Notes: generated by a model not told the origin, from the letters alone. Shown: positions 32,612 to 41,639, counted from the first letter of the stretch. The stretch is 64,000 nucleotides of DNA from Companilactobacillus ginsenosidimutans (GCF_001050475.1 NZ_CP012034.1:744001-808000); one strand, 5' to 3'. Made by a program: numbers and translations.

Positions 32612-33904
32612 CTATGCTTGATGGCCACCAACTAACTTAGATCTATCGATTGCAGTACCTGCTGATTTCTTACTGTACCCTCGAACAATTGATTTATAAC
32701 CATATCTATCTCTGATTTGATCAATTGTATGTTCCAATCTTAAATTAGCATCATACTGGTCATTGCCTTCAAACAATGACAGTTGAAGCGTACTAGGTCT
32801 GCTTACTCGATTTACTCGGACACCCAGACTCCGCAAAGCTTCACCTTGCCATTTTTTCTCGAATAAATATTTTACTGCACGAATTAAATCATCTGTGCGA
32901 TTAGTGGGATCCACTTTGGTCTGTGCACCCCAACCTCGTTGATTATTTTCATTTGGTTCTGCAAACCCAACTGATATCCCAATAACTTCACCCAAAACGT
33001 TGTGCTTCCTCAATCTAGTTGCAACTTGATCTGCAATTTCGAATAAAACCGTCTCAGTATCATCTCTTGTTGTATAGTCACGCATTAGCACCTGACTGTT
33101 TCCATAACCTTTATTATCTGCTCGTGGGACATATCTTTTAGCTAAGTCGGAATAATCAATACCCCAGCTGTGAAAATATAACGCATCACCAAGTACGCCA
33201 AATTTTTTGTTTAATTTTTTTCTGTCTGTATGTGCTAAATCATAAATGGAAGTTATGCCCATTCGCTCTAATTTACCAGCTGTTTTCACCCCTATGGACC
33301 AGAAGTCCGTAAGTGAAGGAATCTTCCATATCGTGTCAGAAACTTCTTTATAAGTCCACTCAGCCCGCCATGGTGCCTCAACTTTGGCAGCATTGTCCAA
33401 CGCCAGCTTTGCCATTAATGGATTTGGCCCAATTCCTACTGTGGTAACAATTCCAGTTTCTTTAAAAACTTTATCCTGGATTTTTGCAGCAATCTCATCA
33501 TTACTGCCAAATAACTTGTGACTATGAGTAACGTCAATAAAGGATTCATCAACACTGTAAACAAACCAATGTTGATCGTCAGTAAACTGTCTAAATACTT
33601 GATTGACTCGATAGTTGAGTTTTATATAGTCCTTCATATGTGGAGCTACTAGCTGAATATCCATATCAGGAGTAATCTCGTATTTACGGGTGCCTAACTT
33701 TACCCCATAGTCTTTTTTAGTATCTGGTGACGCTGCCAAAATCAATCCACCATTCGATTCTGCCCTAGACAAGACCGCAATTTTTGAAGCCAACGGATAC
33801 TCAGCTCGACGAATTGCCTCTGTGCTTGCATAAAATGATTTACAGTCGATACACATGATATCCCTATATGGTAAACGACTGGGATCATCAAAGGGCGTAG
33901 CCAT
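32612..33904 (-). CDS. Y-family DNA polymerase (UvrX/UmuC-like)
   Basis: A 430-residue translesion polymerase. Palm motifs IMCIDCKSFYAS (catalytic Asp near 20) and VYSVDESFIDVT (Asp-Glu near 120) are intact; a helix-hairpin-helix region FWSIGVKTAGKLERMGI follows near 205, then the little-finger domain to about 370. This is the UvrX/plasmid UmuC-like branch of Gram-positives rather than DinB, consistent with the YolD-like gene overlapping its start by 17 bases and the LexA box upstream. Confidence 0.92.
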   Translation of the reverse strand: MATPFDDPSRLPYRDIMCIDCKSFYASTEAIRRAEYPLASKIAVLSRAESNGGLILAASPDTKKDYGVKLGTRKYEITPDMDIQLVAPHMKDYIKLNYRVNQVFRQFTDDQHWFVYSVDESFIDVTHSHKLFGSNDEIAAKIQDKVFKETGIVTTVGIGPNPLMAKLALDNAAKVEAPWRAEWTYKEVSDTIWKIPSLTDFWSIGVKTAGKLERMGITSIYDLAHTDRKKLNKKFGVLGDALYFHSWGIDYSDLAKRYVPRADNKGYGNSQVLMRDYTTRDDTETVLFEIADQVATRLRKHNVLGEVIGISVGFAEPNENNQRGWGAQTKVDPTNRTDDLIRAVKYLFEKKWQGEALRSLGVRVNRVSRPSTLQLSLFEGNDQYDANLRLEHTIDQIRDRYGYKSIVRGYSKKSAGTAIDRSKLVGGHQA

Positions 33905-34280
33905 CCGTCCACCACTTATCGTTCTTTTGTATGTTTACACAGCGAATTTCTTCAAGATGAAGTAATCTTGTTTCTCCACTATCTAGCTGCAAATAAATTC
34001 GTCCAGTATCAAATCCGACGACTACGCCTTCTATTTCAGGAACGTATTCATCATTTTCTAAAACATTAATCTGCACAGATACTGATTTAGAATTTTCCCA
34101 AGCATCCTTTAACTGTTCACTAATAATTTCAACTTCCATTTCAGGTTTAACGGGTGTAAGTCTTTCCTTTACTTTTTCACCCTCCATGAATGCACTATGA
34201 TCAGATAGTAACCAGCCCATCCATTTCATCATGCCGCGATCGTTATATAACCATTTCTCACGTGGGACAATTTGTTCCAT
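33888..34280 (-). CDS. YolD-like protein
   Basis: A 130-residue YolD-family protein, marked by DRGMMKWMGWLLSDHSA near residues 16-32 and a C-terminal beta-rich domain (VVVGFDTGRIYLQLDSGE). YolD-like proteins are routinely encoded with UvrX-type polymerases and are thought to be UmuD analogues. ATG 34280 or an in-frame GTG four codons upstream could be the start; spacing does not settle it. It overlaps the polymerase gene. Confidence 0.85.
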   Translation of the reverse strand: MEQIVPREKWLYNDRGMMKWMGWLLSDHSAFMEGEKVKERLTPVKPEMEVEIISEQLKDAWENSKSVSVQINVLENDEYVPEIEGVVVGFDTGRIYLQLDSGETRLLHLEEIRCVNIQKNDKWWTDGYAL

Positions 34281-34310
34281 CTGAATCACCAACCTTTAAT
34301 GAACATTATA

Positions 34311-34324
34311 CGAACACTTGTTCG
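34311..34324. promoter_or_regulatory. LexA (SOS) box
   Basis: CGAACACTTGTTCG matches the Gram-positive LexA consensus CGAAC-N4-GTTCG exactly, 31 bases upstream of the YolD-polymerase operon. DNA damage should therefore induce the operon. Confidence 0.92.
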
Positions 34325-34437
34325 TATTTTCAAGAAAACTATTAGTAGTGATCCATATTGATTAGGTAAAACCCCACCATTTCGCAAGTTAGAAACAGAT
34401 ATTTATTTTTTTATTGCATTAAATTACAAATTTTGGG

Positions 34438-34467
34438 CACAAAAAAAAGCCACATTTCTGTGACTTT
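34438..34467 (-). terminator. Cold-shock gene terminator
   Basis: On the minus strand AGTCACA, GAAA, TGTGGCT and eight T, 18 bases past the stop codon. Confidence 0.88.
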
Positions 34468-34483
34468 CTTTATAGACTGCTAA

Positions 34484-34684
34484 TTAGTCTTTAACGATGT
34501 TAGCAGCTTGTGGTCCACGTTCGCCGTCTTCTACGTCGAATGTTACGTGTTGACCTTCGTCCAAAGTCTTGAATCCGTCTCCTTGGATAGCTGAGAAGTG
34601 AGCAAATACGTCACTACCATCTTCGCGAGTAATAAAACCAAAACCTTTATCAGGGTTAAACCATTTAACTGTACCTTGTTCCAT
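34484..34684 (-). CDS. Cold-shock protein
   Basis: A 66-residue single-domain CSD nucleic-acid chaperone. RNP1 KGFGFI and RNP2 VFAHFS are both intact, and the length is the family standard. Start at 34684 (MEQGTVKWF) has GGAGG nine bases upstream; a longer frame continues into the leader and is not real. A leader of about 100 bases upstream is AT-rich and unannotated, as is usual for cold-shock mRNAs. Confidence 0.96.
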   Translation of the reverse strand: MEQGTVKWFNPDKGFGFITREDGSDVFAHFSAIQGDGFKTLDEGQHVTFDVEDGERGPQAANIVKD

Positions 34685-34946
34685 GAATGAGAACCTCCAG
34701 CGCTTTTTGCGCAAATTTTTTGCATTGTTAAGCCAATTTCAGAAAGTAACCATTCGTACGAAAAATTAAATCTCTAACCAACTCTTAATACAATAGTGAT
34801 AGTATACCTTCTTTTTCCCAAAAAGGGAACTAATTTGGCACATTTAATACTATTTATTTTTTTATATGACATATTACTTACTTAAATACCGGTAATTCCC
34901 GATATGTTAATATTAAATTATCAAATAATAAATAAGGACGTGGCAC

Positions 34947-35120
34947 ATGAAAAGAGAAAAATTCGTTAAATTAACCAGTAGCTCATACATTACAATCTTC
35001 GTTGATCCTGAAACAGGTGTTGAATATGCAATGAATTCTGCTATAAACGGTGACGTCGTTTCTCCATTATACAATGCCGACGGATCTTTAAAGGTTAACG
35101 AAGAATATCGTAAAAAATAA
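34947..35120 (+). CDS. 57-residue DUF6440-like protein
   Basis: A 57-residue protein whose centre VDPETGVEYAMN and later SPLYNADGSLKV follow the pattern of the DUF6440 family (VDxxTGVxY...PLxDxxG). Function unknown. AAGGACG lies before ATG 34947; the next gene follows 17 bases later, so they are probably co-transcribed. Confidence 0.72.
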   Translation: MKREKFVKLTSSSYITIFVDPETGVEYAMNSAINGDVVSPLYNADGSLKVNEEYRKK

Positions 35121-35137
35121 TTCTTGGGGGAAATTTT

Positions 35138-35446
35138 ATGAAGGTAAATTTAATTAATAATGCAACAAGGGATACAAAACAAGTAAAAGTAGGATTTTCT
35201 TGGACTACATTTTTCTTTGGGTTCATCCCTGCTGTTTTCAGATGGGATCTAAAATGGTTTTTGATTATCCTTGCAATTGAAATTATCGCAAGCATCCCTA
35301 CTATGGGATTCGGTTTCTCAGTTGTAGGAATTATTTTCTCTTTCTTCTATAACAGATTATATATTAATGATTTGTTGAAGAAGGGTTATGTCCCTGCTGA
35401 TGACGGCGATAAGGGTATTTTGTCTAACCGTGGATTTAATGTATAG
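35138..35446 (+). CDS. Small membrane protein, unknown function
   Basis: A 102-residue protein with a soluble N-terminus, a Phe-rich segment (WTTFFFGFIPAVF) and two or three membrane helices up to about residue 80, then a polar tail. It resembles the DUF2628-type small membrane proteins in layout, but I cannot confirm the family. TTGGGGG precedes ATG 35138. It is followed by a terminator shared with the opposing broken gene. Confidence 0.68.
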   Translation: MKVNLINNATRDTKQVKVGFSWTTFFFGFIPAVFRWDLKWFLIILAIEIIASIPTMGFGFSVVGIIFSFFYNRLYINDLLKKGYVPADDGDKGILSNRGFNV

Positions 35447-35449
35447 ATG

Positions 35450-35480
35450 AAAAAAATGAGGCATATGCCTCATTTTTTAT
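35450..35480. terminator. Bidirectional terminator
   Basis: AAAATGAGGCAT and ATGCCTCATTTT form a perfect palindrome with A and T runs, between converging reading frames. Confidence 0.88.
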
Positions 35481-35597
35481 TTGGATTCATTATTTTCATA
35501 TTTTTGAAAATCATTATTAAGATAGTACCACCTGAGAGTCCACCAAAAAATCCACTGACAACAAAATTAATAAAATAAGATGCTATGGATAGAATAA

Positions 35598-36646
35598 GAG
35601 AGATTGCAAGTTTAATCCGAACACTTCAATACACAATCCCTAAACGTCTCAATGGCCGTGTTCCAGCCAAGTATTTTTAATGGTCGATTATTGATCAATT
35701 CTAATGATTCCAGCAACTCATCTTCAGAAACACTGTTGAAGTCTGTTTTCTTTGGAAAGAACCAACGTAGTTTTCGATTGAAGTACTCATTAGTTCCACG
35801 TTCCCATGGTGAATATGGATGACAGAAATAGACTGGAAGATTGTAATAATCGGCCAAGTCGTTGAATCCTGAGAACTCTTTTCCATGATCCACTGTTATA
35901 GATTTAATGTTTTCACCAAAGATTGATTTCATCTTTTTTATCGCTGAATTCATTGATTCCTTAGTACGATCATTGATCTTAATCGCCCAGACGAATCTTG
36001 TCTTACGTTCTACAAACGTTGCTAAGCAAGCCTTTGATTGTCCACGTGAAGATAGGACAGTATCAGCTTCCCAATGTCCAAAGGTCTTACGAGTATTAAT
36101 TTCTTCGGGTCTCGTCTCTATGGTTTCATCAACTTTGAAAGTCCCACGTGTCTCATGTTTATGCTTTTTACGACGAGATTTATCTGATAATAGTTCTGAA
36201 TCAAAATCGATCAACCCCTGATAAATCCAGTTGTAGATGGATTTAAAACACAGGTTTAATTCACTAGCTATTTGTTCAGGTGACCAAGTTAGCTCAAGGT
36301 GTTGCTTAATCAGAATGGCATTATCCTTTGACAGTATTGATTGTCTTCCGCAATGGCGCCTCATTTTATCAGCGTGCTCTTGTGCCAGAACAGGGTCATA
36401 CGGATCGACACGGCTGAGTTCATTACTAATTGTAGATTTGGACAACTTCATCCTTCTTGCAATTTCATTGTGAGAATTACCATCTTTTAATAATTGATAT
36501 ATGGCTCCGCGCTCAAACTGTGATAAAGTAGATATGCTCATAGTAAATGTCTTCTTTCTGGTCTGTTTAGTCGCTAACCATTGTAGAACATTTACTATGG
36601 GTTTTTTTATTTTATTTAGGTGTTCGGATTAATCTTACAATTTAAG
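35598..36646 (-). mobile_element. IS30-family insertion sequence, copy 2 (1049 bp)
   Basis: Same 1049-bp unit as at 7521-8569, inverted. Target duplication ATAA is at 35594-35597 and 36647-36650. The transposase protein is identical to copy 1. It interrupts the XRE regulator. Confidence 0.95.
35612..36541 (-). CDS. IS30-family transposase (copy 2)
   Basis: Intact 309-residue transposase, identical in protein sequence to that at 7626-8555, with the N-terminal HTH and the catalytic motifs HWEADTVL, ITVDHGKEF and ERGTNEYFN. Identity of the two copies implies recent movement, and both could still be active. Confidence 0.95.
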   Translation of the reverse strand: MSISTLSQFERGAIYQLLKDGNSHNEIARRMKLSKSTISNELSRVDPYDPVLAQEHADKMRRHCGRQSILSKDNAILIKQHLELTWSPEQIASELNLCFKSIYNWIYQGLIDFDSELLSDKSRRKKHKHETRGTFKVDETIETRPEEINTRKTFGHWEADTVLSSRGQSKACLATFVERKTRFVWAIKINDRTKESMNSAIKKMKSIFGENIKSITVDHGKEFSGFNDLADYYNLPVYFCHPYSPWERGTNEYFNRKLRWFFPKKTDFNSVSEDELLESLELINNRPLKILGWNTAIETFRDCVLKCSD

Positions 36647-37138
36647 ATAACAAAAACTAAAATTGCAATTCCCAAGTTCTTATTTGACAACCATTTAAAA
36701 TTCATTTTCATTAAATTCATTTGAAAGATTGATGCCATAATCAAAACAGCTGAATTAAATATTACAAAAGCAGAAATGATCATTTCATCACTAACGTGCA
36801 ACGACCCAACAGAATTTATTATCCTAACAACAAAAAACATCAAATTTACTACAGTCAGCAAGATAATGAATAATCGTAATCTTTTTGAGATGTCGTTTCT
36901 ACTAAGCGCGTCGGATACATTCGTATCGTCTTTAATCAAAACGTCTAACGATATATCAAAATAATTGCTTAATTGAATTAAAGATTCGATGTCTGGATAG
37001 CTATTCCCTGTTTCCCAACTAGAAATCGTTTGTCTAGATAAATTCAATTTATTGGACAATTGCTGCTGTGTAATCCCTGATTCTTTTCTAGCTTGCTTAA
37101 GCCTTTCACCAAAACGCATATTGGTCAACCTCCCTAAC

Positions 37139-37164
37139 TGGTACATTAAATATATTATGTATCA
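37139..37164. promoter_or_regulatory. Inverted repeat upstream of XRE gene
   Basis: TGGTACAT (37139-37146) and ATGTATCA (37157-37164) are inverted repeats with one mismatch, 20 bases upstream of the XRE start. This is a plausible autoregulatory operator. Confidence 0.5.
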
Positions 37165-37261
37165 GTAGTAATGACTAGCAAAGAATCTAAGCACACGATC
37201 TCATAGATAAATATGTTAAAAATATAACGGCGATATTAAACTAATGTTTCAAATTTTTTAC

Positions 37262-37296
37262 AAAAAAATCCTCTAAACTTTTAAGTTTAGAGGAAA
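37262..37296 (-). terminator. Rho-independent terminator
   Basis: On the minus strand TCCTCTAAACTT and AAGTTTAGAGGA followed by TTTTTT, downstream of the 74-residue gene. Confidence 0.88.
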
Positions 37297-37302
37297 ATTT
37301 AT

Positions 37303-37527
37303 TTATTTTTTGAGGTTCTTTTCAACATAAGCTCTAACGTTGTCATCAGTGTCACTTAGAAATGGCATCATGGCTTTTTCAGTTTCATCAGTATTATGTT
37401 CGTTACTTTCCATAATATGATTCCAGATTGCGTCACGGACAATTGTCTTGTCGTCGCTCCAGTCAAAAGCCTCACTCATCTTAATGTTCAAAACTTCAGG
37501 TTCTGTTGCAATATCTGATTCTGCCAT
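37303..37527 (-). CDS. 74-residue acidic protein, unknown
   Basis: A 74-residue acidic, helical protein (SEAFDWSDDKTIVRDAIWNHIM). The end (FLSDTDDNVRAYVEKNLKK) resembles one HEAT-like helical repeat, but this is weak. Ribosome site AAGGAGG precedes ATG 37527. It is a single-gene unit with its own terminator. Confidence 0.68.
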   Translation of the reverse strand: MAESDIATEPEVLNIKMSEAFDWSDDKTIVRDAIWNHIMESNEHNTDETEKAMMPFLSDTDDNVRAYVEKNLKK

Positions 37528-37735
37528 ATTTTGAAGCCTCCTTAGCTACAACCTCATTGTAGGTCATTTTTCAGAAAGTGACACAAATAACCCCTTAATT
37601 TTTCAGGAAAATAAATTAAGTTATAAAATTCTATAAATTAGCCAGTGACTAATTAAATGGAATATTTTTCTTAACGAATAATAATTTTCTTTTATTAAAA
37701 GTTATCTAGTACAATAACTATAAGGAGGTGTGCAT

Positions 37736-38665
37736 ATGTTTGATAAAATTCTTCATGAAATCCAGAAGTACAACGATATCATCATAATTAGACACCAAAA
37801 TCCTGACCCTGATGCGATTGGAAGTCAGCTAGGATTAGCTAATATTCTCCGTAATGCCTTTCCGCAAAAAAACATTTTGACACCGGGTACTGAACTCGAA
37901 GTATTCGACTGGTTAGGAAAAATGCAGCAAGTTCCTTCAAACAAGTATAAGGATTCCTTAGTTATTGCAGTTGATACTGCCAATGAAATTAGGGTTGATG
38001 ATGATCCGCACTTTAAGGATGCTGAATTAATCATTAAAATTGACCACCATCCTAACGATGATCCATTTGGAAATATCAACTGGGTCGACGACAGCTTTTC
38101 TAGCTGTGCTGAGATGATTTATACCTTGGCTGATGAATTAGGCCTCCCCGTCGAAAAAGAGAGCGCCAGGCTACTTTATTCAGGCGTCATCGGTGATACC
38201 AATCGATTCCTTTACGCAGATGCCACTTATCGAACTCTAAATATTGCCGCACAATTGGCTAAAACCGGTATCGATATTTCTGAGATTAGCCATCAAGAAG
38301 ATCAAATGACTATGGAAATTGCCCGTTTAGAAGCTTATATTTTGGAAAACTTTACCATTACTGACTCAGGATTTGCCTACATTATTCTAGAAAAAGATTT
38401 GCTCGAAATTTTCCACCTAAATCCTGGTGAGCTTGATTATGCTGTACCACTTATCGGAAAAATTGATGAGGTTAACACTTGGGCAATTATTAGTGAAAAG
38501 GAAACTAATAAATTCCGTTGTAATTTGCGTTCAAAAGAAATCCCTATTAATTCAATTGCTGTGAAGTTTGGTGGCGGTGGACATCCCCTAGCAAGTGGAG
38601 TTTATGTTCACAGCATGGATAACGTCCAAAAATTACTAGATGAAATGGATAAAATTACTCATTAA
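37736..38665 (+). CDS. DHH-family phosphoesterase, NrnA-like
   Basis: A 309-residue DHH/DHHA1 enzyme. The DHH part has HQNPDPDAIGS (near 25), AVDTA (near 80), and KIDHHPND (about 103-110) as metal ligands. The DHHA1 domain ends with KFGGGGHPLASG. The family degrades nanoRNA and/or pAp or cyclic dinucleotide products. AAGGAGG lies seven bases before ATG 37736; an earlier GTG overlaps that site and is rejected. Exact substrate unknown. Confidence 0.88.
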   Translation: MFDKILHEIQKYNDIIIIRHQNPDPDAIGSQLGLANILRNAFPQKNILTPGTELEVFDWLGKMQQVPSNKYKDSLVIAVDTANEIRVDDDPHFKDAELIIKIDHHPNDDPFGNINWVDDSFSSCAEMIYTLADELGLPVEKESARLLYSGVIGDTNRFLYADATYRTLNIAAQLAKTGIDISEISHQEDQMTMEIARLEAYILENFTITDSGFAYIILEKDLLEIFHLNPGELDYAVPLIGKIDEVNTWAIISEKETNKFRCNLRSKEIPINSIAVKFGGGGHPLASGVYVHSMDNVQKLLDEMDKITH

Positions 38666-38698
38666 GATTTAACAGATTCCTGTTAAATCTTTTTTTTA
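38664..38698 (+). terminator. Rho-independent terminator
   Basis: AGATTTAACAG, ATTC, CTGTTAAATCT and seven T after the upstream stop. Confidence 0.92.
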
Positions 38699-38804
38699 CT
38701 CAAAAAAGCAAATTTATTATTATATAAATGAATATTTTCACAACCCTCTAACGTATTATTATTACACTATAGAAATAATATTATGAACCACTGGAGGCTC
38801 ACTT

Positions 38805-39113
38805 ATGAAAGCCGTATACCCAATTATAATGCGAAATTGCAAAAGAAATTATTATCCATACTTTATAGATATACCAGACTTTGATATTTCACTTCATGCT
38901 GAGGATCCATATTCAGGAATGCAAGCAGCAAGACATAGAATTGTTGACGAAATTGATATGCTTGCTGAAAATGGAAAAAATATTCCCCGCTCAAATTATA
39001 TTATTCCAACATCCTATCAAGCAGATATTATTACCTTGGTAGATGTTGACACCAATGAATTTTATAACGAAAAGTTTGAACACGAAAACGAGCGACATTT
39101 ATCATACAACTAG
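38805..39113 (+). CDS. HicB-like protein without visible partner
   Basis: A 102-residue protein of the HicB/UPF0150 type: an N-terminal partial RNase H-like fold (YPYFIDIPDFDISLHAEDPYSGMQAARHRI) with the usual YxxxxPD and helix. No HicA-type toxin with its conserved His is found on either side, so it is an orphan. TGGAGG precedes ATG. It may be a regulator or domesticated antitoxin. Confidence 0.72.
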   Translation: MKAVYPIIMRNCKRNYYPYFIDIPDFDISLHAEDPYSGMQAARHRIVDEIDMLAENGKNIPRSNYIIPTSYQADIITLVDVDTNEFYNEKFEHENERHLSYN

Positions 39114-39114
39114 A

Positions 39115-39146
39115 AAGAATTCTGATCCCTCAGGATTCTTTTTTAG
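39115..39146 (+). terminator. Rho-independent terminator
   Basis: AAGAATTCTGA and TCAGGATTCTT form an 11-bp stem with one mismatch, followed by TTTT. Confidence 0.85.
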
Positions 39147-39225
39147 TTACTTTCAAGTACCTACTATTTTTTCCTCTCAAACGGTATATATTAGTACTGA
39201 AGAAAACATACCTCGGAGGTGCAGA

Positions 39226-40020
39226 ATGGATTTACACTTAACTCACAAATTAGCTTTAATTACGGGATCTACTAAGGGTATCGGCAAGGCAATCGCTTTT
39301 GAAATGGCTCGTGAAGGTGCGGATGTCATTATAAATGGACGTAAACAAGTTGACGTTGATAATGTTGTCAATGAAATCAAGAGTAATTTTCCAACTACTA
39401 ATCCACAAGGCGCTCCGGCCGATATTTCTGAAGAATCAGGCCGAAAGGATTTGTTCGATAAATTCCCTAAAGTAGATATTTTAGTGAATAACATGGGGAT
39501 TTTCCAACCAATGGAATACTTCGATATATCAGACAAAACTTGGGAAAAATTTTTCGAAATAAATGTCCTTGCTGGAAACTCATTGGCAAAATTCTATTTA
39601 CCTAAAATGTTAGATCAAGACTTTGGTCGAATTATTTTTATTGCTAGTGAGGAAGCAGTTATGCCATCAGGTGAAATGCCCCAATATAGTATGACCAAAT
39701 CCATGAATCTATCATTAGCAAAGAGTTTATCTAAGCTCACAGTAGCTACTCATGTTACAGTAAACACCATAATGCCCGGTTCGACTCTTACTGAAGGTGT
39801 ATCGGATATGATTTCTGAAATGTACAAAGATTCTGATATTCCAAAATCTGACTGGGAAGCAGATTTTATGAAGAATCACCGATCTCGTTCACAAATTCAA
39901 AGACTAATCCGCCCTGCTGAAATAGGACGTTTTGTTGCCTTCGTTTCAAGCCCTGACGCCTCTTCATTTTCTGGAGAAGCACTACGTCTTGACGGTGGAC
40001 TAGTACCAACTATTTTTTAA
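39226..40020 (+). CDS. Short-chain dehydrogenase/reductase
   Basis: A 264-residue SDR oxidoreductase. NAD(P) motif TGSTKGIG (residues 13-20), NNMG (near 88), the Ser of ASEEA and YSMTK (near 155) make the catalytic triad, and the end LDGGLVPTIF fits the family. The start at 39226 (MDLHLTHK) has CGGAGG upstream; the frame's 5' extension runs through the preceding gene and terminator. Substrate unknown. Confidence 0.9.
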   Translation: MDLHLTHKLALITGSTKGIGKAIAFEMAREGADVIINGRKQVDVDNVVNEIKSNFPTTNPQGAPADISEESGRKDLFDKFPKVDILVNNMGIFQPMEYFDISDKTWEKFFEINVLAGNSLAKFYLPKMLDQDFGRIIFIASEEAVMPSGEMPQYSMTKSMNLSLAKSLSKLTVATHVTVNTIMPGSTLTEGVSDMISEMYKDSDIPKSDWEADFMKNHRSRSQIQRLIRPAEIGRFVAFVSSPDASSFSGEALRLDGGLVPTIF

Positions 40021-40031
40021 TAACTAAATAT

Positions 40032-40070
40032 GATCAACAATTCTCAAACAGAATTGTTGATTTTTTTTAT
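40032..40070 (+). terminator. Rho-independent terminator
   Basis: TCAACAATTCT, CAAAC, AGAATTGTTGA then eight T. Confidence 0.92.
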
Positions 40071-40139
40071 AAATTGTTTAATCATGTGTGCGTACGTAGC
40101 TCATTTATCACTTAATAAACAATTGATTGGAGAATACTT

Positions 40140-41600
40140 ATGTCAAAAAAATTAACAACTTCAACTGGTCAACCTTGGGCCGATAATCAACATTCACAAA
40201 CTGCTGGACCTCGTGGACCCGTTTTAATGCAAGACTATGATCTCATGGAAAAATTGGCTCATTTTGATCGCGAGCGCATCCCTGAACGTGTGGTTCATGC
40301 TAAAGGTGCTGGTGCAAAAGGTGAATTTGTACTTGAAAATGATATGAGTAAATATACTAAAGCTGATTTATTCAACGGTGTCGGCAAAACTACACCTATC
40401 ATCATTCGTTTCTCACAAGTTGCTGGAGAAAAAGGATATCCCGATACAGTACGAGATGTTCGTGGGTATGCATTGAAGTTCTATACACAGGAAGGTAATT
40501 ATGACATCGTTGGTAACAACACCCCCGTTTTCTTCGTAAATGATCCATTGAAATTCCCTGATTTCATCCATTCTCAAAAGCGTGATCCAAAAACTAATCG
40601 TCGCACACAAGAGATGCAATGGGACTTTTGGGCTCACTCACCTGAATCAATTCATCAAGTAACTTATTTGATGGGTGATCGTGGTCTACCTGCTTCATAC
40701 CGTGAAATGAATGGTTATGGATCACATACTTACAAATGGGTGAATAAAGATGGTGAACAGTTCTGGGTTAAATATCACTTTATTTCAAACCAAGGTGTTA
40801 AAAATATGTCAGAGGCTCAAGCTGGAAAACTTGCTGGTGAGAATCCCGACTTTTTGCAAGATGATTTATTTGATGCCATTGAGTCAAAGAACTACCCTTC
40901 ATGGAATGTCTACGTTCAAATTATTCCGTACGAAGATGGATTAAATTATAAGTGGGATATTTTTGATGTTACTAAAGTTGTTTCTCATAAAGACTATCCT
41001 CTAATCAAGGTTGGTAAATATACGTTAAATGAAAATCCAACCAACAACTTTACTGATGTTGAAGAAGCTGCCTTCTCGCCTGCTAACTTTGTACCTGGTA
41101 TTGAGCCCTCTCCTGACAAACTATTACAAGGCCGCTTGTTCTCATATAAAGATACTCAAAGATATCGTCTAGGCGTAAATTTTGAAGATTTACCTATCAA
41201 TAAACCTTTGAATGAGGTCCATAATTATCAACGAGATGGCTACATGAAATCAGATAATCAAGGTTCAGAAGTAAATTATGAGCCAAATGGTCAAAATGGT
41301 CCCAAGGAGGATTTGTCAGCATCTGTCTCTGGATATTCTGTAGAAGGTACAGCTGGTAATCAGCCTTATGCACACAATGTGGATTACAGCGCTCAAGCCG
41401 GTGATTTATATCGTCTAATGTCAGATGATGAAAAAGATAGATTAATTAACACTATCGCTGGTGGACTTGGACAAGTTGACAGTATGGAAATTAAAACTTT
41501 GGAAGTCAATCAGATGTATGCTGCCGATAAAGAATACGGAAAACGAGTCGCAAAAGCTCTTAATCTAGACATTAATGAAGTTTTGCAACTAAATAATTAG
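40140..41600 (+). CDS. katA: Heme catalase
   Basis: A 486-residue monofunctional heme catalase that breaks down hydrogen peroxide. The distal region FDRERIPERVVHAKGAGAKG carries the catalytic His, NNTPVFFVND the active-site Asn, and the proximal signature RLFSYKDTQRYRLG the heme-ligand Tyr. Length and sequence fit clade 3 enzymes. Lactobacilli generally cannot make heme, so activity would need external heme. It is monocistronic, with TTGGAG seven bases before ATG. Confidence 0.96.
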   Translation: MSKKLTTSTGQPWADNQHSQTAGPRGPVLMQDYDLMEKLAHFDRERIPERVVHAKGAGAKGEFVLENDMSKYTKADLFNGVGKTTPIIIRFSQVAGEKGYPDTVRDVRGYALKFYTQEGNYDIVGNNTPVFFVNDPLKFPDFIHSQKRDPKTNRRTQEMQWDFWAHSPESIHQVTYLMGDRGLPASYREMNGYGSHTYKWVNKDGEQFWVKYHFISNQGVKNMSEAQAGKLAGENPDFLQDDLFDAIESKNYPSWNVYVQIIPYEDGLNYKWDIFDVTKVVSHKDYPLIKVGKYTLNENPTNNFTDVEEAAFSPANFVPGIEPSPDKLLQGRLFSYKDTQRYRLGVNFEDLPINKPLNEVHNYQRDGYMKSDNQGSEVNYEPNGQNGPKEDLSASVSGYSVEGTAGNQPYAHNVDYSAQAGDLYRLMSDDEKDRLINTIAGGLGQVDSMEIKTLEVNQMYAADKEYGKRVAKALNLDINEVLQLNN

Positions 41601-41639
41601 AAATTCCAGATACGATAAATATATTTATTTAAAACTAGA

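Larger units (their letters stand above)
35470..37119 (-). pseudogene. XRE-type regulator with membrane domain, disrupted by IS30
   Basis: The 5' part (37119 to 36647) encodes an HTH_3 domain (FGERLKQARKESGITQQQL; LSRQTISSWETGNSYPD) and then two to three membrane helices. The IS interrupts after GIAILVFVI, replacing the end with LNCKINPNT. Beyond the IS (35597 to 35470) the missing end continues in frame: ILSIASYFINFVVSGFFGG to PNKK and stop. Removing the IS and one TTAT restores a gene of about 200 codons. The start at 37119 has GGGAGG upstream. Likely a membrane-linked transcription regulator, now truncated. Confidence 0.9.

Noticed and set aside
7521..36646. A composite transposon bounded by the two identical IS30 copies
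   Set aside because: Each copy has its own distinct target duplication, and the 27 kb between holds core genes (glnA, argGH), so it did not move as a unit.
39043..39225. N-terminal extension of the SDR
   Set aside because: It runs through the preceding gene and its terminator; the start at 39226 has a strong ribosome site.
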